DNA from: Atherix ibis
Lineage: Eukaryota > Arthropoda > Insecta > Diptera > Athericidae
Assembly: GCA_958298945.1 (NCBI GenBank)
Contig: OY282608.1
Location: 58,752,951 to 58,816,950 of the forward strand
Length of the DNA stretch: 64,000 nucleotides
Direction of reading: 5' to 3'
Both the position numbers and the translations under genes were made by a program. The notes beneath the pieces were generated by a model, which had not been told where the DNA came from, searched no databases, and worked only from the letters and a program-made list of their open reading frames with translations. Of this stretch, positions 15,701-30,800 are shown piece after piece (positions within the stretch are counted from its first letter, which is position 1; every line of letters starts with the position of its first letter).

Positions 15701-16080
15701 AAAAACGAACAAACCTACAAACCAAAAAACCAGCAAACAAATAAACCAACAAACCATTAAACCAACAAACCAAAAAACCAACAAACCAACAAACCAATAA
15801 ACCAACAAACAAATAAACCAACAAACCAACAAACCAACAAACCAACAAACCAACAAACCAACAAGCCAACAAACCAACAAACCAAAAAGCCAACAAACCA
15901 ATAAACCAACAAACCAATAAACCAACTAACCAACAAACCAACAAACCAACAAACCAACAAACGAACAAACCAACAAACCAACAAACCAACAAACCAACAA
16001 ACCAACAAACCAACAAACCAACAAACAAATAAACCAACAAACCAACAAACCAACAAACCAACAAACCAACAAACCAACAA
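12720..16080. repeat. Tandem duplication of about 1.64-1.73 kb
   Basis: Copy A runs from about 12,720 to 14,360 and copy B from about 14,360 to 16,080. GGCAACAAGCC at 12801 and 14441 is offset by 1640. CACCAAGTCA (preceded by GC) at 13609 and 15289 is offset by 1680. ACCTACAAGCC at 13961 and 15689 is offset by 1728, and the AACTAACC near 14221 and 15925 by 1704. The offset changes in steps of whole 8-bp units, so the copies have since gained and lost units. Copy B also contains extra CGAT units near 15,020-15,110. Boundaries are approximate. Confidence 0.8.
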
Positions 16081-19000
16081 ACCAACAAACCAACAAACCA
16101 ACAAACCAACAAACCAACAAACCAACCAGCCAACTAACCAAAAAACCAACAAACCAACAAACCAACAAACCAACAAACCAACAAACCAAGTAACCAACAA
16201 ACCAACAAACCAACAAACCAACAAGCCAACAAGCCAACAAACCAACAAACCAACAAACGATAAAACCAACAAACAAACAAACCAACAAACGAACAAACGA
16301 ACAAACCAATAAACCAACAAACCAACAAGCCAACAAACCAACAAACCAACAAGCCAACAAGCCAACAAACCAAAAAACCAACAAACCAACAAACTAACAA
16401 ACCAACAAACCAACAAACCAACAAGCCAACAAACCAACAAGCCAACAGTCCAACAAACCAACAAGCTAACAAACGAACAAACCAACAAACAAACAAACAA
16501 ACAAACTAACAAACCAACAAACCAACAAACCAACAAACCAACAAACCAACAAACCAACAAACCAACAAGCCGACAAACCAACAAACCAACAAGCCAAGAA
16601 GCCAAAAAACGAACAAACCAACAAGCCAACAAGCCAACAACCCAACAAACCAACAAGCCAACAAACGAGCAAACCAACAAACAAACAAACCAACAAACCA
16701 ACAAACCAATAAACCAACAAACAAATAGACCAACAAACCAACAAATCAATAAAACAACAAACCAACAAACCAACAAACCAACAAACCAACAAACCAAAAA
16801 ACCAACAAACCAACAAACCAACAAGTCAACAAACCAACAAACCAACAAACCAACAAGCCAACAAACTAATAACCCAACAAGCCAACAAGCCAACAAAGCA
16901 ACAAACCAACAAACCAACAAACCACAACAAACCAACAAACCAACAAGCCAACAAACCAACAAACCAACAAACCAACAAACCAAAAAGTCAACAAACCAAA
17001 AAACCAACAAACCAACAAACCAACAAGCCAGCAAACCAACAAAACAACAAACCAAGTAACCAACAAACCAACAAACCAACAAACCAACAATCCAAAAAAC
17101 CAACAAACCAACAAACCAACAAGCCAACAAGCCAACAAACCAACAAGCCAACAAGCCAACAAACGAACAAATGAACAAACCAACAAACAAACAAACCAAC
17201 AAACGAACAAACCAACAAACCAACAAACCAACAAACCAACAAACCAACAAAACAACAAACCAACAAACCAACAAACCAACAAACCAACAAACCAACAAAC
17301 CAACAAACACACAAACCAACAAACCAACAAACGAACAAGCTAACAAACCAACAAACCAACAAACCAACAAACCAACAAACCAACAAACCAACAAACGAAC
17401 AAACCAACAAACCAACAAACCAACAAACCAACAAGCCAACATACCAACAAACCAACAAACCAACAAACGAACAAACCAACAAACCAACAAACCAACAAAC
17501 CAACAAACCAACAAACCAACAAACCAACAAACGGACAAACCAACAAACCAACAAATCAACAAACCAACAAACCAACAAACCAACAAACGAACAAACCAAC
17601 AAACCAACAAGGCAACAAGCCAACAAACTAACTAACCAACAAACCAACAAACCAACAAACCAACAAACCAACAAACCAACAAACCAACAAACCAACAAAG
17701 CAACAAACCAACAAACCAACAAACCAACAAACAAACAAACCAACAAACCCACAAACTAACAAACAAATAAACCAACAAACCAACAAACAAACAAACCAAC
17801 AACCGAACAAACCAACAAACCAGCAAACCAACAAACCAAAAAACGAACAAACCAACAACCCAACAAACCAACAAACCAACAAACCAACAAGCCAACAAAC
17901 CAACAAGCCAACAAACGGATAAACAAACAAACAAACAAACAAACAAACCAACAAACCAACAAATCAACAAACGAACAAACCAACAACCCAACAAACCAAC
18001 AAACCAACACACCAAAAAACCAACAAACCAACAAACCAACAAACCAACAAACCAACAAACCATCAAACCAACAAGCCAACAAGCCAACAAACCAACAAAA
18101 CAACAAACCAACAAACCAACAAACGAACAAACGAACAAACGAACAAACGAACAAACGAACAAACGAACAAACGAACAAACCAACAAACCAACAAACCAAC
18201 AAACCAACAAACCAACAAACCAACAAACCAACAAGCCAACAAGCCAACAAACCAACAAGCCAACAAACGAACAAACCAACAAACCAACAAACCAACAAAC
18301 CAACAAGCCAACAAACCGAAAAACCAACAAACGAATAAACAAACAAACCAACAAACCAACCAACCAAGACACCAACAATCTAAAAAACCAACAAGCCAAC
18401 AATCCAACAAACCAACAAACCAACAAACCAACAAACCAATAAACCAACAAGCCAACAAACCAACAAACAAACAATCCAACAAACCAACAAATGAACAAAC
18501 TAACAAACCAACAAGCCAACAAACCAACAAGCCAACAAACGGACAAACCAACAAACAAACAAACTAACAAACCAACAAACAAATAAACCAACAAACCAAC
18601 TAACCAACAAATAAACAAAACAACAAACCAACACCCCAACAAACCAACAAACCAACAAAACAAGAAACCAACAAACCAACAAACCAACAAGCCAAAAAAC
18701 CAACAAACCAACAAACCAACAAACCAACAAACCAACAAAGAAACAAGCCAACAAACGAACAAACCAACAAACCAACAAACCAACAAGCCAACAAACCAAC
18801 AAACCAACAAATGAACAAACCAACAAACCAACAAACCAACAAACCAACAAACCAACAAACCAACAAACGAAAAAACCAACAAACCAACAAGTCAACAAAC
18901 CAACAAACCAACAAACCAACAAACTAACAAACCAACAAACCAACAAGGCAATAAGCCAACAAACTAACTAACCAACAAACCAACAAACCAACAAACCAAC

Positions 19001-22000
19001 AAACCAACAAACCAACAAACCAACAAACCAACAAACCAACAAACCAACAAACCAACAAACCAACAAACAAACAAACCAACAAACCAACAAACCAACAAGC
19101 CAACAAGCCAACAAACCAACAAACCAACAAACCAACAAACCAACAAACCAACAAACCAACAAACCAACAAACCAACAAACCAACAAACCAACAAACCAAC
19201 AAACCAACAAACCAACAAGCCAACAAACCAACAAACCAGCAAGCCAACAAGCCAACACACCAAAAAACCAACAAAGCAACAAACCAACAAACCAACAAAC
19301 CAACTAACCAACAAACCAACAAACCAACAAACCAACAAACCAACAAACAAACAAACCAACAGACCAACAAACCAACAAACCAACAAACCAACAAACCAAC
19401 AAACCAACAAACCAACAATCCAACTAACCAAAAAACCAACAAACCAACAAACCAACAAACCAACAAACCAACAAACCAACAAACCAAGTAACCAACAAAC
19501 CAACAAACCAACAAACCAACAAACCAACAAGCAAACAAGCCAACAAACCAACAAGCCAACAAACGATAAAACCAACAAACAAACAAACCAACAAACGAAC
19601 AAACCAAAAAGCCAACAAGCCAACAAACCAACAAGCCAACAAACGATCAAACCAACAAACAAACAAACCAACAAACGAACAAACGAACAAACGAACAAAC
19701 GAACAAACCAACAAACCCGCAAATTAACAAACCAACAAACCAACAAACCAACAAACCAACAAACGAACAAACCAACAAGCCAACAAACCAACAAGCCAAC
19801 AAGCCAACAAACCAACAAGCCACCAAGTCAACAAACGAACAAACCCACAAACAAACAAACCAACAAACCTACAAACCAACAAACCAACAAACCCACAAGC
19901 CAACAAACCAACAAACCAACAAGCCAACAAGCCAACAAGCCAACAAACCAAAAAACCAAAAAACCAACAAACCAACAAACCAACAAACCAACAAACCAAC
20001 AAACCAACAAACCAACAAACCAACAAACCAACAAACCAACAAACCAACAAACCAACAAGCCAACAAACCAACAAACCAACAAACCAACAAGCCAACAAAC
20101 TAACAAGCCAACAAACCAACAAACCTACAAGCCAAAAAACGAACAAACCTACAAACCAACAAACCAACAAACAAATAAACCAACAAACCAATAAACCAAC
20201 AAACCAAAAAACCAACAAACCAACAACCCAATAAACCAACAAACAAATAAACCAACAAACCAACAAACCAACAAACCAACATACCAACAAACCAACAAAC
20301 CAACAAGCCAACAAACCAACAAACCAACAAGCCAACAAACCAACAAACCAACAAACGAACAAACCAACAAACCAACAAACCAACAAACCAACAAACCAAC
20401 AAACCAACAAACCAACAAACAAATAAACCAACAAACCAACAAACCAACAAACCAACAAACCAACAAACCAACAAACGAACAAACCAACAAACCAACAAAC
20501 CAACAAACCAACAAACCAACTAGCCAACAAACCAACTAACCAACAAGCCAACAAACGAACAAACTAACAAACAAACAAACCAACAAACGAACAAACCAAC
20601 AAACCAACAAACCAACAAACCAACAAACCAACAAACCAACAAACCAACAACCGAACAAATCAACAAGCCAACAAACCAACAAACCAACAAGCCAACAAGC
20701 CAACAATCCAACAAGCCAACAAGCCAACAAACGAACAAACCAACAAACAAACAAACCAACAAACCAACAAACCAAAAAACCAACAAACCAACAAACCAAC
20801 AAACCAACAAAACAACAAACCAACAAACCAACAAACCAACAAACCAACAAACCAACAAACCAACAAACCAACAAACCAACAAACCAACAAACCAACAAAC
20901 CAACAAACCAACAAACCAACTAGCCAACAAACCAATAAACCAACAAGCCAACAAACCAACAAACCAACAAACAAATAAACCAACAAACCAACAAACCAAC
21001 AAACCAACAAACCAACAAGCCAACAAGCCAAAAAACCAACAAACCAACAAACCAACAAACCAACAAACCAACAAACGAACAAACGAACAAACCAACAAAC
21101 CAACAAACCAACAAGCCAACAAACCAACAAACCAACAAGCCAACAAGCCAACAAACCAAAAAACCAACAAAACCAACAAACTAACAAACCAACAAACCAA
21201 CAAACCAACAAACCAACAAACCAACAAACCAACAAGCCAACAAACCAACAAGCGAACAGTCCAACAAACCAACAAGCTAACAAACGAACAAACCAACAAA
21301 CAAACAAACAAACAAACTAACAAACCAACAAACCAACAAACCAACAAACCCACAAACCAACAAGCCGACAAACCAACAAACCAACAAGCCAACAAGCCAA
21401 AAAACGAACAAACCAACAAGCCAACAAGCCAACAAGCCAACAAACCAACAAGCCGACAAACGAACAAACCAACAAACAAACAAACTAACAAACCAACAAA
21501 CCAATAAACCAATAAACCAACAAACAAATAAACCAACAAACCAACAAACCAACAAATCAATAAAACAACAAACCAACAAACCAACAAACCAACAAACCAA
21601 CAAACGAACAAAAAAACAAACCAACAAACCAACAAGCCAACAAACCAACAACCCAACAAGCCAACAAGCCAACAAAGCAACAAACCAACAAACCAACAAA
21701 CCACTACAAACCAACAAACCAACAAGCCAATAAACCAACAAACCAACAAACCAACAAGTCAACAAACCAAAAAACCAACAAACCAACAAACCAACAAGCC
21801 AGCAAACCAACAAAACAACAAACCAAGTAACCAACAAACCAACAAACCAACAAACCAACAATCCAAAAAACCAACAAACCAACAAACCAACAAGCCAACA
21901 AGCCAACAAACCAACAAGCCAACAAGCCAACAAACGAACAAATGAACAAACCAACAAACCAACAAACCAACAAACGAACAAACCAACAAACCAACAAACC

Positions 22001-22320
22001 AACAAACCAACAAACCAACAAACCAACAAACCAACAAACCGACAAACCAACAAACCAACAAATCAACAAACCAACAAACGAACAAGCTAACAAACCAACA
22101 AACCAACAAACCAACAAACCAACAAACGAACAAATCAACAAACCAACAAACCAACAAACCAACAAGCCAACAAACCAACAAACCAACAAACGAACAAACC
22201 AACAAACCAACAAACCAACAAACCAACAAACCAACAAACCAACAAACGAACAAACCAACAAACCAACAAATCAACAAACCAACAAACCAACAAACCAACA
22301 AACGAACAAACCAACAAACC
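16080..22320. repeat. Array segment 5: mixed modules
   Basis: This segment joins modules found separately elsewhere. CAGTCC is at 16446 and 21257. A CCACAAC module is at 16,880-17,060, with a relative (CCACTACAAACC) at about 21,701. GGCAACAAGCC is at 17611, and GGCAATAAGCC at 18947. CGATCAAACC is at 19644, and the GCCACCAAGTCA landmark is at 19819. Several stretches are runs of near-perfect units. On the + strand, 17171-17635 and 21942-22346 stay open from a true ATG, but the ATG is only an AAATGAAC unit variant and the frame is a threonine, asparagine, lysine, glutamine and proline repeat. Confidence 0.75.
18350..18668. repeat. CACCCC module, copy 6
   Basis: C run 18634-18637, CGGACAAACC near 18,540. 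It starts with AAGACACCAACAATC, and is the last copy before a gap of about 28 kb without the module. Confidence 0.78.
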
Positions 22321-24271
22321 AACAAGGCAACAAGCCAACAAACTAACTAACCAACAAACCAACAAACCAACAAACCAACAAACCAACAAACCAACAACCA
22401 ACAAACCAACAACCAACAAACCAACAAACCAACAAACCAACAAACCAACAAACACACAAACCAACAAACCAACAAGCCAACAAGCCAACAAACCAACAAA
22501 CCAACAAACCAACAAACCAACAAACCAACAAACCAACAAACCAACAAACCAACAAACCAACAAACCAACAAACCAACAAACCAACAAACCAACAAGCCAA
22601 CAAACCAACAAACCAGCAAGCCAACAAGCCAACACACCAAAAAACCAACAAAGCAACAAACCAACAAACCAACAAACCAACAAGCCAACAAACCAACAAA
22701 CCAACAAACCAACAAACCAACAAACCAACAAACCAACAAACCAACAAACCAACAAACCAACAAACCAACAAACCAACAAACCAACAAGCCAACTAACCAA
22801 AAAACCAACAAACCAACAAACCAACAAACCAACAAACCAACAAACCAACAAACCAACAAACCAACAAACCAAGTAACCAACAAACCAACAAACCAACCAA
22901 CCAACAAGCCAACAAGCCAACAAACCAACAAGCCAACAAACGATAAAACCAACAAACAAACAAACCAACAAACGAACAAACCAACAAGCCAACAAGCCAA
23001 CAAACCAACAAGCCAACAAACGATCAAACCAACAAACAAACAAACCAACAAATGAACAAACGAACAAACGAACAAACGAACAAACCAACAAACCAGCAAA
23101 ATAACAAACCAACAAACCAACAAACCAACAAACCAACAAACGAACAAACCAACAAGCCAACAAACCAACAAGCCAACAAGCCAACAAACTAACAAGCCAC
23201 CAAGTCAACAAACGAACAAACCCACAAACAAACAAACCAACAAACCTACAAACCAACAAACCAACAAACCAACAAGCCAACAAACCCACAAACCAACAAG
23301 CCAACAAGCCAACAAACCAAAAAACCAAAAAACCGACAAACCAACAAACCAAGAAACCAACAAACCAACAAACCAACAAACCAACAAACCAACAAGCCAA
23401 CAAACCAACAAACGAACAAGCCAACCAGCCAACAAACCAACAAACCAACAAACCAACAAACCAACAAACCAACAAACCAACAAACCAACAAACCAACAAA
23501 CCAACAAGCCAATAAACCAACAAGCCAACAAACCAACAAACCAACAAACCAACAAGCCAACAAACTAACAAGCCAACAAACCAACAAACCTACAAGCCAA
23601 CAAGCCAACAAACCAACAAACCAACAAATAAACCAACTAACCAACCAACCAACAAACCAACAAACCAACAAACCAACAAACGAACAAACCAACAAACCAA
23701 CAAACCAATAAACCAACAAACCAACAATTCAACAAACCAACAAACCAACTAGCCAACAAACCAACAAACCAACAAGCCAACAAACGAACAAACTAACAAA
23801 CAAACAAACCAACAAACGAACAAACCAACAAGCCAACAAACCAACAAACCAACAACCGAACAAATCAACAAGCCAACAAACCAACAAACCAACAAGCCAA
23901 CAAGCCAACAAACCAACAAACCAGCAAGCCAGCAAGCCAACACACCAAAAAACCAACAAAACAACAAACCAACAAACCAACAAACCAACAAGCCAATAAA
24001 CCAACAAACCAACAAACCAACAAACCAACAAACCAACAAACCAACAAACCAACAAACCAACAAACCAACAAACCAACAAACCAACAAACCAACAAACCAA
24101 CAAGCCAACTAACCAAAAAACCAACAAACCAACAAACCAACAAACCAACAAACCAACAAACCAACAAACCAAGTAACCAACAAACCAACAAACCAACAAA
24201 CCAACAAACCAACAAGCCAACAAGCCAACAAACCAACAAGCCAACAAACGATAAAACCAACAAACAAACAA
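22320..24271. repeat. Array segment 6: partial duplication at about 1.30 kb spacing
   Basis: GCCACCAAGTCA occurs at 23196 and again at 24496 (offset 1300), CGATAAAACC at 22941 and 24249, and CGATCAAACC at 23021 and 24329. The intervals agree to within one 8-bp unit. The segment opens with GGCAACAAGCC at 22326 and two units shortened to CAACCAAC near 22,397 and 22,412. It leads directly into the 3.57-kb duplication. Confidence 0.75.
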
Positions 24272-27200
24272 ACCAACAAACGAACAAACCAACAAGCCAA
24301 CAAGCCAACAAACCAACAAGCCAACAAACGATCAAACCAACAAACAAACAAACGAACCAACGAACAAACGAACAAACGAACAAACCAACAAACCAGCAAA
24401 ATAACAAACCAACAACCCAACAAACCAACAAACCAACAAACGAACAAACCAACAAGCCAACAAACCAACAAGCCAACAAGCCAACAAACTAACAAGCCAC
24501 CAAGTCAACAAACGAACAAACCCACAAACAAACAAACCAACAAACCTACAAACCAACAAACCATCAAACCAACAAGCCAACAAACCAACAAACCAACAAG
24601 CCAACAAGCCAACAAGCCAACAAACCAAAAAACCAAAAAACCGACAAACCAACAAACCAACAAACCAACAAACCAACAAACCAACAAACCAACAAACCAA
24701 CAAGCCAACAAACGAACAAGCCAACCAGCCAACAAACCAACAAACCAACAAACCAACAAACCAACAAACCAACAAACCAACAAACCAACAAACCAACAAA
24801 CCAACAAACCAACAAACCAGCAAACCAACAAACCAACAAGCCAATAAACCAACAAGCCAACAAACCAACAAACCAACAAACCAACAAGCCAACAAACTAA
24901 CAAGCCAAAAAACCAACAAACCTACAAGCCAAAAAACGAACAAACCTACAAACCAACAAACCAACAAACAAATAAACCAACAAACCATTAAACCAACAAA
25001 CCAACAAACCAACAAACCAATAAGCCAACAAGCCAAAAAACCAACAAACCAACAAACCAACAAACCAACAAACCAACAAACCAACAAACGAACAAACCAA
25101 CAAACGAACAAACCAACAAACCAACAAACCAACAAGCCAACAAACCAACAAACCAACAAGCCAACAAGCCAACAAACCAAAAAACCAACAAACCAACAAA
25201 CTAACAAACCAACAAACCAACAAACCAAAAAACCAACAAGCCAACAAACCAACAAGCCAACAGTCCAACAAACCAACAAGCTAACAAACGAACAAACCAA
25301 CAAACAAACAAACAAACAAACTAACAAACCAACAAACCAACAAACCAACAAACCAACAAACCAACAAACCAACAAACCAACAAACCAACAAACCAACAAG
25401 CCGACATACCAACAAACCAACAAGCCAAAAAACGAACAAACCAACAAGCCAACAAGCCAACAAGCCAACAAACCAACAAACCAACAAGCCAACAAACGAA
25501 CAAACCAACAAACAAACAAACCAACAAACCAACAAACCAACAAACCAACAAACTAACAAACCAACAAGTCAACAAACCAACAAACCAACAAACCAACAAA
25601 CCAACAAACGAACAAAAAAACAAACCAACAAACCAACAAGCCGACAAACCAACAACCCAACAAGCCAGCAAGCCAACAAAGCAACAAAGCAACAAACCAA
25701 CAAACCAACAAACCACAACTAACCAACAAACCAACAAGCCAACAAACCAACAAACCAACAAACCAACAAACCAACAAGTCAACAAACCAAAAAACCAACA
25801 AACCAACAAGCCAGCAAACCAACAAACCAACAAACCAACAAGCCAACTAACCAAAAACCAACAAACCAACAAACCAACAAACCAACAAACCAACAAACCA
25901 ACAAACCAAGTAACCAACAAACCAACAAACCAACAAACCAACAAGCCAACAAGCCAACAAACCAACAAGCCAACAAACGATAAAACCAACAAACAAACAA
26001 ACCAACAAACGAACAAACCAACAAGCCAACAAGCCAACAAACCAACAAGCCAACAAACGATCAAACCAACAAACAAACAAACGAACCAACGAACAAACGA
26101 ACAAACGAACAAACCAACAAACCAGCAAAATAACAAACCAACAAACCAACAAACCAACAAACCAACAAACGAACAAACCAACAAGCCAACAAACCAACAA
26201 GCCAACAAGCCAACAAACTAACAAGCCACCAAGTCAACAAACGAACAAACCCACAAACAAACAAACCAACAAACCTACAAACCAACAAACCATCAAACCA
26301 ACAAGCCAACAAACCAACAAACCAACAAGCCAACAAGCCAACAAGCCAACAAACCAAAAAACCAAAAAACCGACAAACCAACAAACCAACAAACCAACAA
26401 ACCAACAAACCAACAAACCAACAAACCAACAAGCCAACAAACGAACAAGCCAACCAGCCAACAAACCAACAAACCAACAAACCAACAAACCAACAAACCA
26501 ACAAACCAACAAACCAACAAACCAACAAACCAACAAACCAACAAACCAGCAAACCAACAAACCAACAAGCCAATAAACCAACAAGCCAACAAACCAACAA
26601 ACCAACAAACCAACAAGCCAACAAACTAACAAACCAACAAGCCAACAAGCCAACAAACCAAAAAACCAACAAACCAACAAACTAACAAACCAACAAACCA
26701 ACAAACCAAAAAACCATTAAACCAACAAACCAGCAAACCAACAAACCAACAAGCCAATAAACCAACAAGCCAACAAACCAACAAACCAACAAACCAACAA
26801 GCCAACAAACTAACAAACCAACAGTCCAACAAACCAACAAGCTAACAAACGAACAAACCAACAAACAAACAAACAAACAAACTAACAAACCAACAAACCA
26901 TTAAACCAACAAACCAACAAACCAACAAACCAATAAGCCAACAAGCCAAAAAACCAACAAACCAACAAACCAACAAACCAACAAACCAACAAACGAACAA
27001 ACCAACAAACGAACAAACCAACAAACCAACAAACCAACAAGCCAACAAACCAACAAACCAACAAGCCAACAAGCCAACAAGCCAACAGTCCAACAAACCA
27101 ACAAGCTAACAAACGAACAAACCAACAAACAAACAAACAAACAAACTAACAAACCAACAAACCAACAAACCAACAAACCAACAAACCAACAAACCAACAA

Positions 27201-27840
27201 ACCAACAAACCAACAAACCAACAAACCAACAAACAAATAAACCAACAAACCATTAAACCAACAAACCAACAAACCAACAAACCAATAAGCCAACAACCCA
27301 AAAAACCAACAAACCAACAAACCAACAAACCAACAAACCAACAAACGAACAAACCAACAAACGAACAAACCAACAAACCAACAAACCAACAAGCCAACAA
27401 ACCAACAAACCAACAAGCCAACAAGCCAACAAACCAAAAAACCAACAAACCAACAAACTAACAAACCAACAAACCAACAAACCAAAAAACCAACAAGCCA
27501 ACAAACCAACAAGCCAACAGTCCAACAAACCAACAAGCTAACAAACGAACAAACCAACAAACAAACAAACAAACAAACTAACAAACCAACAAACCAACAA
27601 ACCAACAAACCAACAAACCAACAAACCAACAAACCAACAAACCAACAAACCAACAAACCAACAAACCAACAAGCCGACATACCAACAAACCAACAAGCCA
27701 AAAAACGAACAAACCAACAAACGAACAAACCAACAAACGAACAAACCAACAAACCAACAAACCAACAAGCCAACAAACCAAAAAACCAACAAACCAACAA
27801 ACTAACAAACCAACAAACCAACAAACCAAAAAACCAACAA
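24272..27840. repeat. 3,569-bp higher-order repeat, copy A
   Basis: Landmarks here recur in the next block at a constant offset of 3569 or 3577: CGATCAAACC 24329, GCCACCAAGTCA 24496 and 26225, CCAACCAGCC 24721, CAGTCC 25261, 26822, 27086 and 27518, CCACAACTAACC about 25713, and GCCGACATACC 27673. The sequence before about 24,272 does not match the sequence before 27,841, which places the left boundary. The copy itself holds a partial internal repeat with a 1729-bp offset (24496 to 26225). Length 3569 is 446 units plus one base, so the register is carried over with a one-base shift. Confidence 0.9.
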
Positions 27841-30800
27841 ACCAACAAACGAACAAACCAACAAGCCAACAAGCCAACAAACCAACAAGCCAACAAACGA
27901 TCAAACCAACAAACAAACAAACGAACCAACGAACAAACGAACAAACGAACAAACCAACAAACCAGCAAAATAACAAACCAACAACCCAACAAACCAACAA
28001 ACCAACAAACGAACAAACCAACAAGCCAACAAACCAACAAGCCAACAAGCCAACAAACTAACAAGCCACCAAGTCAACAAACGAACAAACCCACAAACAA
28101 ACAAACCAACAAACCTACAAACCAACAAACCATCAAACCAACAAGCCAACAAACCAACAAACCAACAAGCCAACAAGCCAACAAGCCAACAAACCAAAAA
28201 ACCAAAAAACCGACAAACCAACAAACCAACAAACCAACAAACCAACAAACCAACAAACCAACAAACCAACAAGCCAACAAACGAACAAGCCAACCAGCCA
28301 ACAAACCAACAAACCAACAAACCAACAAACCAACAAACCAACAAACCAACAAACCAACAAACCAACAAACCAACAAACCAACAAACCAACAAACCAGCAA
28401 ACCAACAAACCAACAAGCCAATAAACCAACAAGCCAACAAACCAACAAACCAACAAACCAACAAGCCAACAAACTAACAAGCCAAAAAACCAACAAACCT
28501 ACAAGCCAAAAAACGAACAAACCTACAAACCAACAAACCAACAAACAAATAAACCAACAAACCATTAAACCAACAAACCAACAAACCAACAAACCAATAA
28601 GCCAACAAGCCAAAAAACCAACAAACCAACAAACCAACAAACCAACAAACCAACAAACCAACAAACGAACAAACCAACAAACGAACAAACCAACAAACCA
28701 ACAAACCAACAAGCCAACAAACCAACAAACCAACAAGCCAACAAGCCAACAAACCAAAAAACCAACAAACCAACAAACTAACAAACCAACAAACCAACAA
28801 ACCAAAAAACCAACAAGCCAACAAACCAACAAGCCAACAGTCCAACAAACCAACAAGCTAACAAACGAACAAACCAACAAACAAACAAACAAACAAACTA
28901 ACAAACCAACAAACCAACAAACCAACAAACCAACAAACCAACAAACCAACAAACCAACAAACCAACAAACCAACAAGCCGACATACCAACAAACCAACAA
29001 GCCAAAAAACGAACAAACCAACAAGCCAACAAGCCAACAAGCCAACAAACCAACAAACCAACAAGCCAACAAACGAACAAACCAACAAACAAACAAACCA
29101 ACAAACCAACAAACCAACAAACCAACAAACTAACAAACCAACAAGTCAACAAACCAACAAACCAACAAACCAACAAACCAACAAACGAACAAAAAAACAA
29201 ACCAACAAACCAACAAGCCGACAAACCAACAACCCAACAAGCCAGCAAGCCAACAAAGCAACAAAGCAACAAACCAACAAACCAACAAACCACAACTAAC
29301 CAACAAACCAACAAGCCAACAAACCAACAAACCAACAAACCAACAAACCAACAAGTCAACAAACCAAAAAACCAACAAACCAACAAGCCAGCAAACCAAC
29401 AAACCAACAAACCAACAAGCCAACTAACCAAAAACCAACAAACCAACAAACCAACAAACCAACAAACCAACAAACCAACAAACCAAGTAACCAACAAACC
29501 AACAAACCAACAAACCAACAAGCCAACAAGCCAACAAACCAACAAGCCAACAAACGATAAAACCAACAAACAAACAAACCAACAAACGAACAAACCAACA
29601 AGCCAACAAGCCAACAAACCAACAAGCCAACAAACGATCAAACCAACAAACAAACAAACGAACCAACGAACAAACGAACAAACGAACAAACCAACAAACC
29701 AGCAAAATAACAAACCAACAAACCAACAAACCAACAAACCAACAAACGAACAAACCAACAAGCCAACAAACCAACAAGCCAACAAGCCAACAAACTAACA
29801 AGCCACCAAGTCAACAAACGAACAAACCCACAAACAAACAAACCAACAAACCTACAAACCAACAAACCATCAAACCAACAAGCCAACAAACCAACAAACC
29901 AACAAGCCAACAAGCCAACAAACCAAAAAACCAAAAAACCGACAAACCAACAAACCAACAAACCAACAAACCAACAAACCAACAAACCAACAAACCAACA
30001 AACCAACAAGCCAACAAACGAACAAGCCAACCAGCCAACAAACCAACAAACCAACAAACCAACAAACCAACAAACCAACAAACCAACAAACCAACAAACC
30101 AACAAACCAACAAACCAACAAACCAGCAAACCAACAAACCAACAAGCCAATAAACCAACAAGCCAACAAACCAACAAACCAACAAACCAACAAGCCAACA
30201 AACTAACAAACCAACAAGCCAACAAGCCAACAAACCAAAAAACCAACAAACCAACAAACTAACAAACCAACAAACCAACAAACCAAAAAACCATTAAACC
30301 AACAAACCAGCAAACCAACAAACCAACAAGCCAATAAACCAACAAGCCAACAAACCAACAAACCAACAAACCAACAAGCCAACAAACTAACAAACCAACA
30401 GTCCAACAAACCAACAAGCTAACAAACGAACAAACCAACAAACAAACAAACAAACAAACTAACAAACCAACAAACCATTAAACCAACAAACCAACAAACC
30501 AACAAACCAATAAGCCAACAAGCCAAAAAACCAACAAACCAACAAACCAACAAACCAACAAACCAACAAACGAACAAACCAACAAACGAACAAACCAACA
30601 AACCAACAAACCAACAAGCCAACAAACCAACAAACCAACAAGCCAACAAGCCAACAAGCCAACAGTCCAACAAACCAACAAGCTAACAAACGAACAAACC
30701 AACAAACAAACAAACAAACAAACTAACAAACCAACAAACCAACAAACCAACAAACCAACAAACCAACAAACCAACAAACCAACAAACCAACAAACCAACA

